Shown here: positions 8,290 to 17,264 of the stretch, in pieces
Numbering within the stretch: position 1 is the stretch's first letter
Layout: every line of letters starts with the position of its first letter
Assembly: GCF_004403185.1 (NCBI RefSeq)
Contig: NZ_SOHJ01000011.1
Span: 124,001 to 188,000, forward strand
Direction of reading: 5' to 3'
Source: Cryobacterium suzukii
Lineage (GTDB): Bacteria > Actinomycetota > Actinomycetes > Actinomycetales > Microbacteriaceae
Length of the DNA: 64,000 nucleotides
Position numbers and translations under genes: made by a program
The notes under the pieces: generated by a model
The model's input: the letters and a program-made list of their open reading frames with translations, nothing else
What the model was told of the DNA's origin: nothing
The model's database searches: none

Positions 8290-9258
8290 ATGTCTAACAT
8301 TCTGGTACTGATTGAGCTGTCCAACACGGGTGAAACAAGGAACACGGCACCCGAGTTGCTTGCCGTCGCACGCAGGCTTGGCACCCCCGTAGCCGTCGTT
8401 GCGACGTCGCCCGTTGGCAGCGCCGGGCTCGCGGCCAAACTTGGCTCCTATGGCGCCGCGCAGGTGTACCTGGTCGAGAGTGCCGGGGTCGGCACGTTGC
8501 TCGTTGCCCCACAGCTCGAAGCGCTCGCCGCCGCGGTCGAGGCGCTCGACCCCGCCGCGGTTCTGGTGGCCAATTCCGTCGAGGGGCGGGATGTCGCCGC
8601 GCGACTTTCCGTGCGCACCGGGGCGGGACTCATAATTGATGCTGTCGATCTGCGATCGGAAGGCGGACGGGTTCTGGCGACGCACTCGGTGTTCGGTGGG
8701 GCTTACACGGTCGAGTCCACGGTCGTGGGCGTCCTGCCGATCGTCACCGTTCGGCAGGGAGCCATCCAAGACCGGGCGGAAGCCGTCACGCCGAGCGTTA
8801 CGGAGACATCCGTCAGTGTTCAGGCCGCGAATGCGGCCGTGATTGATGCCGTCATTCCCGCTGTAGCCTCTGGACGGCCGGCGTTGCGGGGAGCGGCCAC
8901 GGTGGTGTCCGGCGGTCGCGGCCTCGGGTCCAAGGCGGACTTCATACTGGTCGAGCAGCTCGCCGACGTGCTGGGCGCGGCTGTCGGTGCGTCGCGCGCC
9001 GCGGTTGATGCCGGCTTCGTGCCCCAGTCTTCGCAGGTTGGCCAGACCGGAACCACCGTGTCGCCACAACTATATGTCGCACTTGGAATATCAGGTGCGA
9101 TCCAGCACCGAGCGGGAATGCAGACCGCAAAGACGATCGTCGCGATCAATAAGGATGCCGATGCGCCGATCTTCGACGTCGCGGACTTTGGCGTTGTTGG
9201 TGACGTGTTCACCGTTGTGCCCCAACTTATCGAAGCCATCCAAGCTCTCCGGCAGTGA
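8290..9258 (+). CDS. etfA: Electron transfer flavoprotein subunit alpha
   Basis: This is a 322-aa ETF-alpha. The C-terminal FAD domain contains [34 protein letters not shown] and the [20 protein letters not shown] block, all hallmark flavin-binding segments. The N-terminal domain pairs with EtfB. The ATG follows a clear GGAGG. It completes a heterodimer with the preceding gene and is followed directly by a strong hairpin terminator. It would serve the acyl-CoA dehydrogenase encoded on the other strand just beyond. Confidence 0.95.
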   Translation: MSNILVLIELSNTGETRNTAPELLAVARRLGTPVAVVATSPVGSAGLAAKLGSYGAAQVYLVESAGVGTLLVAPQLEALAAAVEALDPAAVLVANSVEGRDVAARLSVRTGAGLIIDAVDLRSEGGRVLATHSVFGGAYTVESTVVGVLPIVTVRQGAIQDRAEAVTPSVTETSVSVQAANAAVIDAVIPAVASGRPALRGAATVVSGGRGLGSKADFILVEQLADVLGAAVGASRAAVDAGFVPQSSQVGQTGTTVSPQLYVALGISGAIQHRAGMQTAKTIVAINKDADAPIFDVADFGVVGDVFTVVPQLIEAIQALRQ

Positions 9259-9261
9259 TCT

Positions 9262-9295
9262 GCGGCTCTGTCGGAGCGAGTTCCGACAGAGCCGC
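9262..9295 (+). terminator. etfBA terminator hairpin
   Basis: A perfect 14-bp stem (9262-9275 with 9282-9295) around a 6-nt loop begins four bases after the etfA stop. There is no T-tract, as is common for actinobacterial intrinsic terminators. A weaker 7-bp inverted repeat at 9429-9435/9451-9457 may serve the opposing acyl-CoA dehydrogenase operon. The remaining roughly 180 bp up to 9474 hold no recognisable gene. Confidence 0.75.
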
Positions 9296-9474
9296 ACTAC
9301 CCAACCTGAACCTCCTGTATGCCGCGACCGGAGCTGGCTCGGCTTGTGGATCTTAGCCGGATGACTCGTCGTCAAAGTCATCGCCCGGGTCGCCGCGCGG
9401 CCGCCGTTTCTCCGACCAGTCGCATCCCCGACCGGAAATCACCCGCTAAACCGGTCGGCGACCGCCCGACGGCG

Positions 9475-10644
9475 TTAACCCAGGAAGCCGCGGATCGAGG
9501 AGTGTCCCTTCAACAGGTTTCGGGCGATGGTGCGGCGCTGAATTTCGTCGGTGCCCTCGTAGATGCGCAGCAGACGGAGCTCCCGATACCATCTCTCAAT
9601 CGGTAGCTCACGCGTGTAGCCCATACCGCCGTGTATCTGTAGTACCCGGTCGACGATCTCGTTGGCCTTAACCCCACCGTATAACTTAGCCATCGACTGG
9701 GCCTGGCGTGAGTCGATCCCGGCGTCGACCTGCCACGCCGCTGACAGCACGAGCCAGCGCAGCGCCTCGATCTCCACTGCGGAGTCGGCGACCATCCATT
9801 GGATCGCCTGGCGCTCAGCGACCGGCTGACCGAAGGTGACCCGGTTGCGGGCGTGCTCCATGCCCATCTCGACCAGACGCTCGCTGGCGCCCAGTGCGCG
9901 GGCTGGCAGCAGGTAACGACCCTTGCCGATCCACTTCATGGCAAGCTCGAAGCCCCTGCCCTCCTCGCCGAGAATGGCCGAGTGCGGCACGCGTACGTTG
10001 TCGAAGATCAGAGACGCCGGGCCCCACTCCCCCATGGTGTCAATGTACTCCGACGTCCAGCCCTGGTCGCGGTCGACGAGAAAACAGGTGATCCCGCCAT
10101 CGGCCCCCTTCTCTTTGTCGGTGACGGCGAAGACCATCGTGAAGTCGGCCTCGTTGCCCCCGGTGATGAAGGTCTTCTCGCCGTTGATCACCCACTCATC
10201 ACCCTCACGTTTGGCGGAGGTGCGGATGGCGCTAGCGTCTGAGCCAGCCCCCGGCTCGGTGATCGCGAAGCAGCTCCTGCGTTCGCCACTGATCGTGGGG
10301 AGGAGATACCTCTGCTTCTGCTCCTCGTTGGCGCGGTACAGGATGTTGTCCGCCTCACCACCGAACTTGAACTGCACGAACGAGCGTCCCAGCTCAACTT
10401 CGACGAGGGCGTTCATCACCGCGCCGAGCCCCATGCCGCCGTACTCCTCGGGTGTTGGCACCCCAAAGAACCCGGCGCTCTTCGCCTTGTCCCGAAGGGC
10501 GTCCAGCTCTTTTTGCTTCAGGCCCGGCTCATTCCGGCGCTCACGGCTGAGTACCTCCGGCTCAAGCGGGATGATCTCCTTGCGCACAAAGGTGCGCACC
10601 CACTCGCGGATCTCACGTTCTTCTGCGGACAAATTCAGGTCCAT
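9475..10644 (-). CDS. Acyl-CoA dehydrogenase
   Basis: This 389-aa FAD-dependent dehydrogenase has the FAD/substrate segment FAITEPGAGSDASA, the middle-domain TFITGG motif, and the C-terminal RIYEGTDEIQ in which Glu aligns with the catalytic base of SCAD/MCAD. The catalytic Glu being present means an ordinary alpha-beta dehydrogenation is feasible. The ATG at 10644 is four bases from the stop of the CoA-ligase gene and is preferred to a start 12 residues upstream that overlaps it. It is the last gene of the transporter/ligase operon and a partner of EtfAB. Confidence 0.92.
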   Translation of the reverse strand: MDLNLSAEEREIREWVRTFVRKEIIPLEPEVLSRERRNEPGLKQKELDALRDKAKSAGFFGVPTPEEYGGMGLGAVMNALVEVELGRSFVQFKFGGEADNILYRANEEQKQRYLLPTISGERRSCFAITEPGAGSDASAIRTSAKREGDEWVINGEKTFITGGNEADFTMVFAVTDKEKGADGGITCFLVDRDQGWTSEYIDTMGEWGPASLIFDNVRVPHSAILGEEGRGFELAMKWIGKGRYLLPARALGASERLVEMGMEHARNRVTFGQPVAERQAIQWMVADSAVEIEALRWLVLSAAWQVDAGIDSRQAQSMAKLYGGVKANEIVDRVLQIHGGMGYTRELPIERWYRELRLLRIYEGTDEIQRRTIARNLLKGHSSIRGFLG

Positions 10645-10648
10645 GACC

Positions 10649-12157
10649 TCACGCCTCCCTGTTATTGGCGAACTGCGCACGCAGCACGCGCTTGAGTACC
10701 TTGTGGCTCGGCCCCATCGGCAGGGCTTCCACTACTTCGATGCGTCGCGGATATTTATGCCCGCCCAGCCGTTCCCGTGACCATTCGACGAGTGCCGCAC
10801 CATCAAGGTTTTCCCCCTTGTTCGGGATCACGACGGCGCAGACCTCCTCGCCGCGTTGCTCATCGGGGATACCGATCACCGCCACCTGCGCAATCGCCGG
10901 GTGCCTCATCAGTACCTCTTCCACCTCACGCGGGTAGACGTTGAATCCACTGCGGATGATCAGGTCCTTCTTGCGGTCCATGATCGTGATGAACCCGTCA
11001 GCGTCTTTCTGCCCGATATCGCCGGTACGGAACCAGCCGTCGACAATCGCGTCCGCGGTTGCCTCCGGGTTGTCGAGGTAACCGGCAAACACATTGTGGC
11101 CCCGGATCACAATCTCGCCGAGCTGACCATCGGGATACAGTTCGATCCGGTCGTCCAGGGTGTCGTTGGCGATCTCGACCTCCACGCCCCAGATCGCGTG
11201 GCCCACTGTGCCGGCCTTACTCCCGAACCAATGCTGATTCACCGAGGCCGTCGGCGATGTCTCCGACAGGCCGTAGCCCTCGTAGATTGTGGTGTCAAAT
11301 GTTGCCTCGAACCGCTCCAGGACTGCCACGGGCAGTGAGGCACCCCCTGAGATGCAGTCGCGCAGCTTCGGTAGCGCGCTGGCCTCGGCGGCAGCCCCGA
11401 GCAGCTGCACGTACATCGTCGGCACACCGAAAAAAAGCGTCGCACCCTCGTCGTGCATGAACTCGATGGCCTTCGCGGCGTCGAAACGCGGCTGGAGTAG
11501 CAGCGTCGCGCCGACCCGGAACGTGGAGTTCATCGAGACGGTCTGACCGAAGGTGTGGAACAACGGAAGGGAGCCCATCACGACGTCGTCGCGCGTGAAC
11601 TGGTTGGCGTCGAAGGCATTTGTCATCGCGTTCATCACGAGGTTCAGGTGAGTCAACAGTGCGCCCTTGGGACGGCCCGTCGTACCACTGGTGTACAGGA
11701 CCACCGCCGGGTCCTCGGCCTGCCTGGTGGCGAACGTCCGCAGTGGCTGGGTGTTGGTAGCGAAGCCCTCCAGCGCCCACGCTGACACCCCGACAGACCT
11801 GGCCGCTGTGGTTGCGATGTCGGCGAAGCTGGCTTCGTACAGCACGGCGCGCGCGCCGGAATTGCCGACGATGTACGCAGCCTCCTCGGCATTGAGCAGA
11901 GTCGGCACCGGCACGACGACCCCGCCGCTGGCAAGAATGCCGTAGTAGCCACGGACGAAGTCGGCCACGTTCGGGGCGAGCAGGGCGATCCGGTCGCCGG
12001 GACCGATGCCGTTGGCGACCAGCGCTGCACCATATCGCCGGGCATCCTCCCAGAGCTGCGCGTAGCTCAGCCGAAGGTCACCTTGAACGATCGCAATTTT
12101 GTCGGGCCCCCGGCGAGCGGACTCGGCCAGGATTGTTGCCAAGGAAAGAGTGGTCAT
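10649..12157 (-). CDS. Acyl-CoA synthetase (AMP-forming, FadD-like)
   Basis: This 502-aa ANL-superfamily ligase has the phosphate loop YTSGTTGRPKGALLTH, the A5 motif YGLSETSP, the A7 TGDIG motif, and a C-terminal catalytic Lys in GPSHKVLKR. It activates a carboxylic acid with ATP and CoA. The ATG at 12157 has GAGGAG seven bases upstream. It follows a complete HAAT importer and precedes the acyl-CoA dehydrogenase, so import, activation and oxidation of one substrate are probably co-transcribed. The length fits medium-chain or aromatic acid ligases. The chain specificity is unknown. Confidence 0.92.
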   Translation of the reverse strand: MTTLSLATILAESARRGPDKIAIVQGDLRLSYAQLWEDARRYGAALVANGIGPGDRIALLAPNVADFVRGYYGILASGGVVVPVPTLLNAEEAAYIVGNSGARAVLYEASFADIATTAARSVGVSAWALEGFATNTQPLRTFATRQAEDPAVVLYTSGTTGRPKGALLTHLNLVMNAMTNAFDANQFTRDDVVMGSLPLFHTFGQTVSMNSTFRVGATLLLQPRFDAAKAIEFMHDEGATLFFGVPTMYVQLLGAAAEASALPKLRDCISGGASLPVAVLERFEATFDTTIYEGYGLSETSPTASVNQHWFGSKAGTVGHAIWGVEVEIANDTLDDRIELYPDGQLGEIVIRGHNVFAGYLDNPEATADAIVDGWFRTGDIGQKDADGFITIMDRKKDLIIRSGFNVYPREVEEVLMRHPAIAQVAVIGIPDEQRGEEVCAVVIPNKGENLDGAALVEWSRERLGGHKYPRRIEVVEALPMGPSHKVLKRVLRAQFANNREA

Positions 12158-12216
12158 GATTCTCCTCATTTGTGGGAAATGCGTTGTCGGGCCTGGGCCG
12201 GTGGTCGGGTGAGCTA

Positions 12217-13554
12217 TCAGCCGGCGGACTCGGGGATACCGCTGGCCGGTGGCCCATCGTCGGCAGCCGAGCCGTCCTCCTCGATCGGTGAGTCGCCGAG
12301 ATCGGTCACGAGCACCGGCGTCAACGGATCGCTCGCGCCGTCGTTAATCTCGACGATCCGCATTCCGGAGATGCCAAGGTGGCTGTCGACCGAGTAGCGG
12401 TACGGAGCCAGCGACGGGTTTGCGGCGGCGCCGCCCATCTTCTCAAGAGCGTCGACGATGCCCTCACGAGTCGGGTTCTCACCCGCGGCCTGCAACGCCT
12501 GCACGAATGTATACGCCGCTGACATGCCGAAGATACGGTAGTTGGTCAGTTCGCCAGCCTCGCCGTGTTCGTCCCACACTTTCTGCCACAGTTTGACCCA
12601 CGCGTTGTCGGTGGCGTCGACACCCGGCATGTACTCGGTGGTGAGCGCGCCGTCCAACGGGTTCGTCGCAGCGACCGCGCCCTTGGAGAAGTTGGACAGC
12701 AGGGAGCCGATGAGTGCGGGGTCGGAGCCGATGTTGGCGTAGAACCACTGCGGATCGTAGTTCAGTTTCATGGCCGCCAGCTGGCTCAGCGCGGTGTACG
12801 ACGGCACGTTGAAACCGAGCACGAGATCGGCCCCGGCCGCCTCGAGGGCGGTGATCTGCGGGGCAACGTCGGTATTGCCACTGGTGTAGCGCTGCACCTC
12901 GACGATCTGGTCTTCAATATAGGGACGTAGTCCCCTTTCGCTGTCTTCGCCCAGATCGTCGTCCTGAAGGAACAGGCCGACCTTGGCGTCTGGCATGTTC
13001 TCGGCCACCCACTGTCCGATGATCTTGCCCTCGATTTCGTAGTCCGGCTGCCAGCCGAAGGTGTACGGTTTGGCCTCCGGATCGTCACCCCACTGCCGAG
13101 ATCCGGAGGCGACCAACAGATCAGGAACCTTCTCGCCGTTGAGGAAGTCGACGACCGCGCGGTGCGTTGGAGTCCCAAGGGCACTCAGCATCGCGAAGAC
13201 ACCGTCCTTGAACACGAACTCGTTGGTGACCTGACTGGTGGTGGTCGGGTTGTAGCCGTCATCTCGCACGATGTAGTCAATCTGGCGGCCGTGCACGCCC
13301 CCAGCGGCATTGACGTAGTCGAAGTAGGCCTGGGTACCGGTCGGGATCTCGCTGTATCCCGGCGCCGCAACTCCGGTGAGGGGGAAGGTGGCACCGATGG
13401 TCACTGAGGTTTCGGTGATGCCCGTTTCGGGCGCTGATACAGCGGCAGCATCGCCGCCACCGGACGGTCGACCGCCCGCGCCACAGGCGGTGACGAGCGC
13501 CCCTACCGTGACTAGCCCGACGATGGGGGTCATCCGTTTGGTCCATGATTTCAT
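12217..13554 (-). CDS. ABC transporter substrate-binding lipoprotein (Leu/Ile/Val or HAAT type)
   Basis: This 445-aa type I periplasmic-binding-fold protein has a lipoprotein signal peptide, with lipobox LVTAC placing the acylated Cys near residue 24. The mature domain carries the ETSVTIGATFPLTG entry typical of LivJ/Peripla_BP_6 proteins. It would capture an amino acid, amide or carboxylate outside the cell. The ATG overlaps the livM stop by 4 bp. The neighbouring ligase and dehydrogenase suggest an organic-acid substrate rather than an amino acid (inference). The C-terminus ends in an acidic Asp/Pro-rich tail. Confidence 0.9.
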   Translation of the reverse strand: MKSWTKRMTPIVGLVTVGALVTACGAGGRPSGGGDAAAVSAPETGITETSVTIGATFPLTGVAAPGYSEIPTGTQAYFDYVNAAGGVHGRQIDYIVRDDGYNPTTTSQVTNEFVFKDGVFAMLSALGTPTHRAVVDFLNGEKVPDLLVASGSRQWGDDPEAKPYTFGWQPDYEIEGKIIGQWVAENMPDAKVGLFLQDDDLGEDSERGLRPYIEDQIVEVQRYTSGNTDVAPQITALEAAGADLVLGFNVPSYTALSQLAAMKLNYDPQWFYANIGSDPALIGSLLSNFSKGAVAATNPLDGALTTEYMPGVDATDNAWVKLWQKVWDEHGEAGELTNYRIFGMSAAYTFVQALQAAGENPTREGIVDALEKMGGAAANPSLAPYRYSVDSHLGISGMRIVEINDGASDPLTPVLVTDLGDSPIEEDGSAADDGPPASGIPESAG

Positions 13555-14657
13555 TGCATTGTCTCCTGTTTAGGGTGGAGTTCGTGGTGGATTGCCGGCG
13601 CGTCAGGGCTCCGGCGCCGGTGCCAGGCGTCACGGATCGTGCCGACCAGTCCGGCCGGTGCGAGCAGGATGACGAGCACGAGGGTGAGCCCATACGCGAA
13701 CGGAGCGAGCTGCGCGGACTGCAGGTCGCTGAGGCCGACGCTGAGGCCGAGTCCGGTGATCGTCTGGGGCAGGAAAGTCAAGAGTGCGGCGCCGATGAGG
13801 GCGCCCACCAGGCTTCCGAGCCCGCCGAGAACGACCGCGGTCAGGAGCGAAAGCGACAACGTGAGCGTGAAGCCACTCGGTGCTGCAAGCCGCACGACCA
13901 TTACCATGACGCTGCCAGCGAGGCCGGCGCACGCCGCGCTGACCACGAATGCTGTGACCCTGGCACGGCCCACGTTGATGCCGGCGATCTCCGCCGCGAC
14001 CGCGTCGTCGCGCACGGCGCGCCACGTGCGGCCCATTCTGCTGGCGGACAGGTTCCCGAGCAGCACGAAGGTGACGATGAGGCCGAACCATCCGAGGTAT
14101 GCCAAGTACTTACTGCTGGAGACGTCGTGCGCGGTGAGGAAGTACACCGCGTCAGCGAACCAGGCAGGGACCGTTGGCTGGGCGACGGATAGGCCCTGTT
14201 CGCCGCCGAACGTGTCACCGAAGAAGGAGGCGATACCGGGCACGGCAACGGCCAGGGCCAGGGTCGCTCCCGCGATGTACGGGCCGTGAAGTCTCGCCGC
14301 GGCGAGTCCGACCACGGCACCGACCACCACGGTCGCCAACATGGACAGGAGCATGACCACGGGCAGCGGCAGTAGTTTCGGTGCGTCGTGCACAATTAGC
14401 GCCGTCGTATAGGCGCCAACGGCCATGAACGCGCCATGACCCAGCGATAGCTGACCGTTCAAACCTGTCAGCACGGTGAGGCCGCCGACGGCGATGCCGA
14501 GGTACGCCATCGTGGCGAACTGCCCCTGTCGAAACGGGCCGACCGACTCCAGGACCGCTATCACGATCACCAGTCCGATCAATGCGCCAAGAATATTGCG
14601 TCTCAATGGGGTCCGGAGCAGGCGTGCTTTCAGCGAGTCCGATGAAATACGTGACAT
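13551..14657 (-). CDS. livM: Branched-chain/HAAT ABC transporter permease LivM-type
   Basis: This 368-aa integral membrane protein has roughly nine to ten hydrophobic segments. The LivM signature GLNGQLSLGHGAFMAVGAY is near residue 67, and the coupling-helix region GRTWRAVRDDAVAAEIAGIN contacts the ATPases. It pairs with the LivH-type permease one base upstream. The ATG at 14657 lies between the neighbours without a gap. It is part of the leftward livG-livF-livH-livM-binding-protein-ligase-dehydrogenase operon. Confidence 0.93.
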   Translation of the reverse strand: MSRISSDSLKARLLRTPLRRNILGALIGLVIVIAVLESVGPFRQGQFATMAYLGIAVGGLTVLTGLNGQLSLGHGAFMAVGAYTTALIVHDAPKLLPLPVVMLLSMLATVVVGAVVGLAAARLHGPYIAGATLALAVAVPGIASFFGDTFGGEQGLSVAQPTVPAWFADAVYFLTAHDVSSSKYLAYLGWFGLIVTFVLLGNLSASRMGRTWRAVRDDAVAAEIAGINVGRARVTAFVVSAACAGLAGSVMVMVVRLAAPSGFTLTLSLSLLTAVVLGGLGSLVGALIGAALLTFLPQTITGLGLSVGLSDLQSAQLAPFAYGLTLVLVILLAPAGLVGTIRDAWHRRRSPDAPAIHHELHPKQETMQ

Positions 14658-14658
14658 G

Positions 14659-15537
14659 TCAAACCCTCCGTGCCGTCGCGTGCGAGAACAGGCCAGAGGG
14701 TCGGACCAGAAGCACCACGATCAAAATGGACAGTGCCGCGAGCGGGACGAGTTCGGATCCGACGTACCCACTCACGACGCTGAGGCCCAGGCCGAGCAGT
14801 AGCCCGCCAATCACCGCACCGACGGGGCTGTCCAACCCACCGAGCACCGCCGCGACGAAACCGTAGACGACGACCGAGTCCATGTACGAGGGGTAAACCA
14901 GGTCTCCGCCAGCGATCAAGAGCCCCGACAGCGAACCGACCACGGCGGCCAAGGCCCAGCCGAGGGTGAGCATCCCGGTCACCTTCACGCCGAGCATGCG
15001 GGACACCTCCTGGTTGAACGCGGACGCGCGCATCTTGAGGCCGACGTCGGTGTAGCGGAAAAGCGCAAGCAGCAGCATCATCACGACAACCACCGAGCAG
15101 ATCGAGAAGACGTCGAACCCGGTCAGAGCAACGGTCACGTCGCCCACCTCGAAGCCACGCAGCCCGAAAGGCACCGGGAAGGACCGGTAGTGTGACCCGA
15201 AGACAATTGCGGCCACGGCGTTGATGACCACGAACAGTCCCAGGGTGAGAATGATCGCGTTCATTTCGGGCTTGCCCTCGACCGGTCGAATGAACACCCG
15301 CTCGATGATGGCGCCCAGGACCAGTCCGGAGAGAAGTGCCGCGACGAAGCCGATCCAGTATGGTATGCCCGCATCCACGATCAGCAGCGCGATGTAGGTC
15401 GTGATCATGGCCATCGGCGCCTGGGCGAAGTTCACGATCCGCGTCGAGCGCCAGATGAGCACCAGCGCCAGCGCGAAGGCGGCGTAGACCATGCCAAGGG
15501 TCAGGCCCGCGAGCGAGGTCGTCAAGAGCTGTTGCAC
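14659..15537 (-). CDS. livH: Branched-chain/HAAT ABC transporter permease LivH-type
   Basis: This 292-aa membrane protein has the LivH features LGMVYAAFALALVLIWRSTRIVNFAQ at the N-terminus and the coupling-helix segment FRYTDVGLKMRASAFNQE. The GTG at 15537 is chosen because GGAG precedes it by seven bases and the hydrophobic family N-terminus begins here. An upstream start would add about 47 Ser/Arg-rich residues overlapping livF. The gap to the livF stop is 22 bp. It forms the heterodimeric channel with the LivM protein. Confidence 0.92.
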   Translation of the reverse strand: MQQLLTTSLAGLTLGMVYAAFALALVLIWRSTRIVNFAQAPMAMITTYIALLIVDAGIPYWIGFVAALLSGLVLGAIIERVFIRPVEGKPEMNAIILTLGLFVVINAVAAIVFGSHYRSFPVPFGLRGFEVGDVTVALTGFDVFSICSVVVVMMLLLALFRYTDVGLKMRASAFNQEVSRMLGVKVTGMLTLGWALAAVVGSLSGLLIAGGDLVYPSYMDSVVVYGFVAAVLGGLDSPVGAVIGGLLLGLGLSVVSGYVGSELVPLAALSILIVVLLVRPSGLFSHATARRV

Positions 15538-15559
15538 AAGTTCTCCAGTGGTCTGAGTG

Positions 15560-16264
15560 TCAAAATCCGAGATAGGCGTGGCGCAGCTTCTCGTCCGCGG
15601 CGAGGGCGGCTGCCTCGTCATGGGCGACCAGCCGTCCGAGGTCGAGCACGACGCCGATGTCCGCGATGGACAGGGCACTGCGGGCGTTCTGTTCGACGAG
15701 CAGGACGGTCAGACCCTCCGATTCCACGAGGCCCCTAATCAGCTCGAAGATCTGCACAACGATCCGGGGAGCGAGCCCCAGCGACGGCTCATCGAGCAGC
15801 AGCACCTTCGGTTCCGCCATCAACGCGCGTGCGATCACGAGCATCTGCTGTTCACCACCGGAGAGGATATGAGCGACCGCGCTTCGCCGAGACTCCAGCA
15901 CCGGGAACAGGGAGTACACCCTGTCGATGTCTGCGGGGCGTGACCGATCGGCGCGCCCCAGCGCGCCGAGCCGCAGGTTCTCCTCGACGGTGAGCTCGGT
16001 GATCACCCCGCGTCCCTCTGGAACGTGGGCAAGGCCGAGGCCCGGCATCTTCTCCGCCGGCATCCGCGCGAGGTCCAGCCCGTCGAGGTAGGTGTTCCCC
16101 CGATCGGCGCGGATCAGTCCCGACACGGTGCGCAGCAGGGTCGTCTTGCCAGCCCCGTTGGCGCCCAGGACCGCCGTGATCTTGCCCCTGGCGGCCGTGA
16201 AGGTCACGCCGTCGAGCGCCTTCACCGGACCGTAGCTCGTGGTCAGGTCACGAATCTCGAGCAT
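15560..16264 (-). CDS. livF: HAAT ABC transporter ATP-binding protein LivF-type
   Basis: This 234-aa ABC ATPase has Walker A GANGAGKTT, signature LSGGEQQ and Walker B VLLLDEPSLGLAP, with the LivF-type HVPEGRGVI segment. The ATG at 16264 is preferred over an overlapping TTG two codons upstream, because GGGGAG lies six bases before it. The gap to the livG stop is two bases. It energises the importer as a heterodimer with LivG. Confidence 0.93.
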   Translation of the reverse strand: MLEIRDLTTSYGPVKALDGVTFTAARGKITAVLGANGAGKTTLLRTVSGLIRADRGNTYLDGLDLARMPAEKMPGLGLAHVPEGRGVITELTVEENLRLGALGRADRSRPADIDRVYSLFPVLESRRSAVAHILSGGEQQMLVIARALMAEPKVLLLDEPSLGLAPRIVVQIFELIRGLVESEGLTVLLVEQNARSALSIADIGVVLDLGRLVAHDEAAALAADEKLRHAYLGF

Positions 16265-16266
16265 GC

Positions 16267-17103
16267 TCAACTCCCCGTCCGGGCGAGCCGGGCGGATTCG
16301 TCGTCGACTTCATTACCGAGGTAGGCCGCCAGTACGGCAGGATTCTCACGGATCTCGTTGGGGCCACCGCTAGCGATCACTCGCCCGAAGTCGAGCACGA
16401 CAATGTGGTCGCACACGCTCATCACCAGGTCCATATGGTGCTCGACGAGCATGACCGCCATTCGGTCGACGAGCCCACGGATGAGCTCGCCGAGTTCGCT
16501 CATCTCATCGCTGGACAGCCCACTGGCCGGTTCGTCGAGCAGCAGCAGCTCCGGCTCGGAAGCCAGCGCCCTGGCCAGAGCGACCCGCTTGCGAATGGGG
16601 TAGGGCAGGCTGGCCGGGAACCGCGCGGCATACTGCTCGATGTGCAGCTCGTTCAGCACTGCGGTGGCCCGTCCGCGCAGGGCAGCCTCTTCCTTGCTGC
16701 TCTGAGGCAGCCCCAGCAAGCCGGAGAAGAATCCGGCGCCAGCGTGTCGATCGGCGCCGACCATCACGTTCTCGAGAACGGTCATCCGGTCGAAGAGACC
16801 GAGCCCCTGCAGCGTCCGTGAAATACCAAGCCCCGCAAGCTGATGTGGCTGGAGGCGGGTGAGGAGCGCGCCGCTCCTGTGCAGGGTTCCCGTGTTCGGC
16901 TGCACGAAACCACAGGCCACGTTGAACAGCGTGGTCTTCCCGGCGCCGTTGGGGCCGATGACGCCGAGCACGTGGTTCGGGGCCACCGCCAGGGAAACGT
17001 CGGAGAGTGCGTGAATGCCGCCGAAGCTCACCGCGACATCCGACATCTCGAAGACCGGCCCGGCATGATTACTCCGAGCGGGCGGCGTCATTCGTTGACT
17101 CAC
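16267..17103 (-). CDS. livG: HAAT ABC transporter ATP-binding protein LivG-type
   Basis: This 278-aa ABC ATPase has Walker A GPNGAGKTT and a Walker B LLLLDEPASGLS. The LivG-type C-terminal switch block MLVEHHMDLVMSVCDHIVVLDFG is present. The ABC signature region (SLPYPIRKRVALARAL) is atypical, since the usual LSxGQ reads LPYPIRK. The GTG at 17103 follows GGGAG. It is the first gene of the leftward transporter operon and is divergent from the PucR regulator. Confidence 0.9.
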   Translation of the reverse strand: MSQRMTPPARSNHAGPVFEMSDVAVSFGGIHALSDVSLAVAPNHVLGVIGPNGAGKTTLFNVACGFVQPNTGTLHRSGALLTRLQPHQLAGLGISRTLQGLGLFDRMTVLENVMVGADRHAGAGFFSGLLGLPQSSKEEAALRGRATAVLNELHIEQYAARFPASLPYPIRKRVALARALASEPELLLLDEPASGLSSDEMSELGELIRGLVDRMAVMLVEHHMDLVMSVCDHIVVLDFGRVIASGGPNEIRENPAVLAAYLGNEVDDESARLARTGS

Positions 17104-17264
17104 GTTTCTCCCTGCGTTGCGAAAAAGTGCGGTGGTGCTTTGCCTCACTTTGGTCGATGCGCACAGAAAGAGATATGGGCGGAGCGCCTAAGAGGCGTCG
17201 TGCAGGTCGATCAAATTTGCCGTTTGGGGTGGCTCAATTGTGCGCTGAGTGGGAACCTATCCAG
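17104..17264. promoter_or_regulatory. Divergent promoter region between livG operon and PucR regulator
   Basis: This 161-bp space between the livG GTG and the chosen PucR ATG should contain both promoters and any PucR operator. I see no long perfect palindrome or convincing -35/-10 pair. The region is slightly richer in A/T than its surroundings (for example GAAAAAGTG near 17120). The exact 5' end of the regulator gene is uncertain, so part of this stretch could be coding. Confidence 0.45.
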
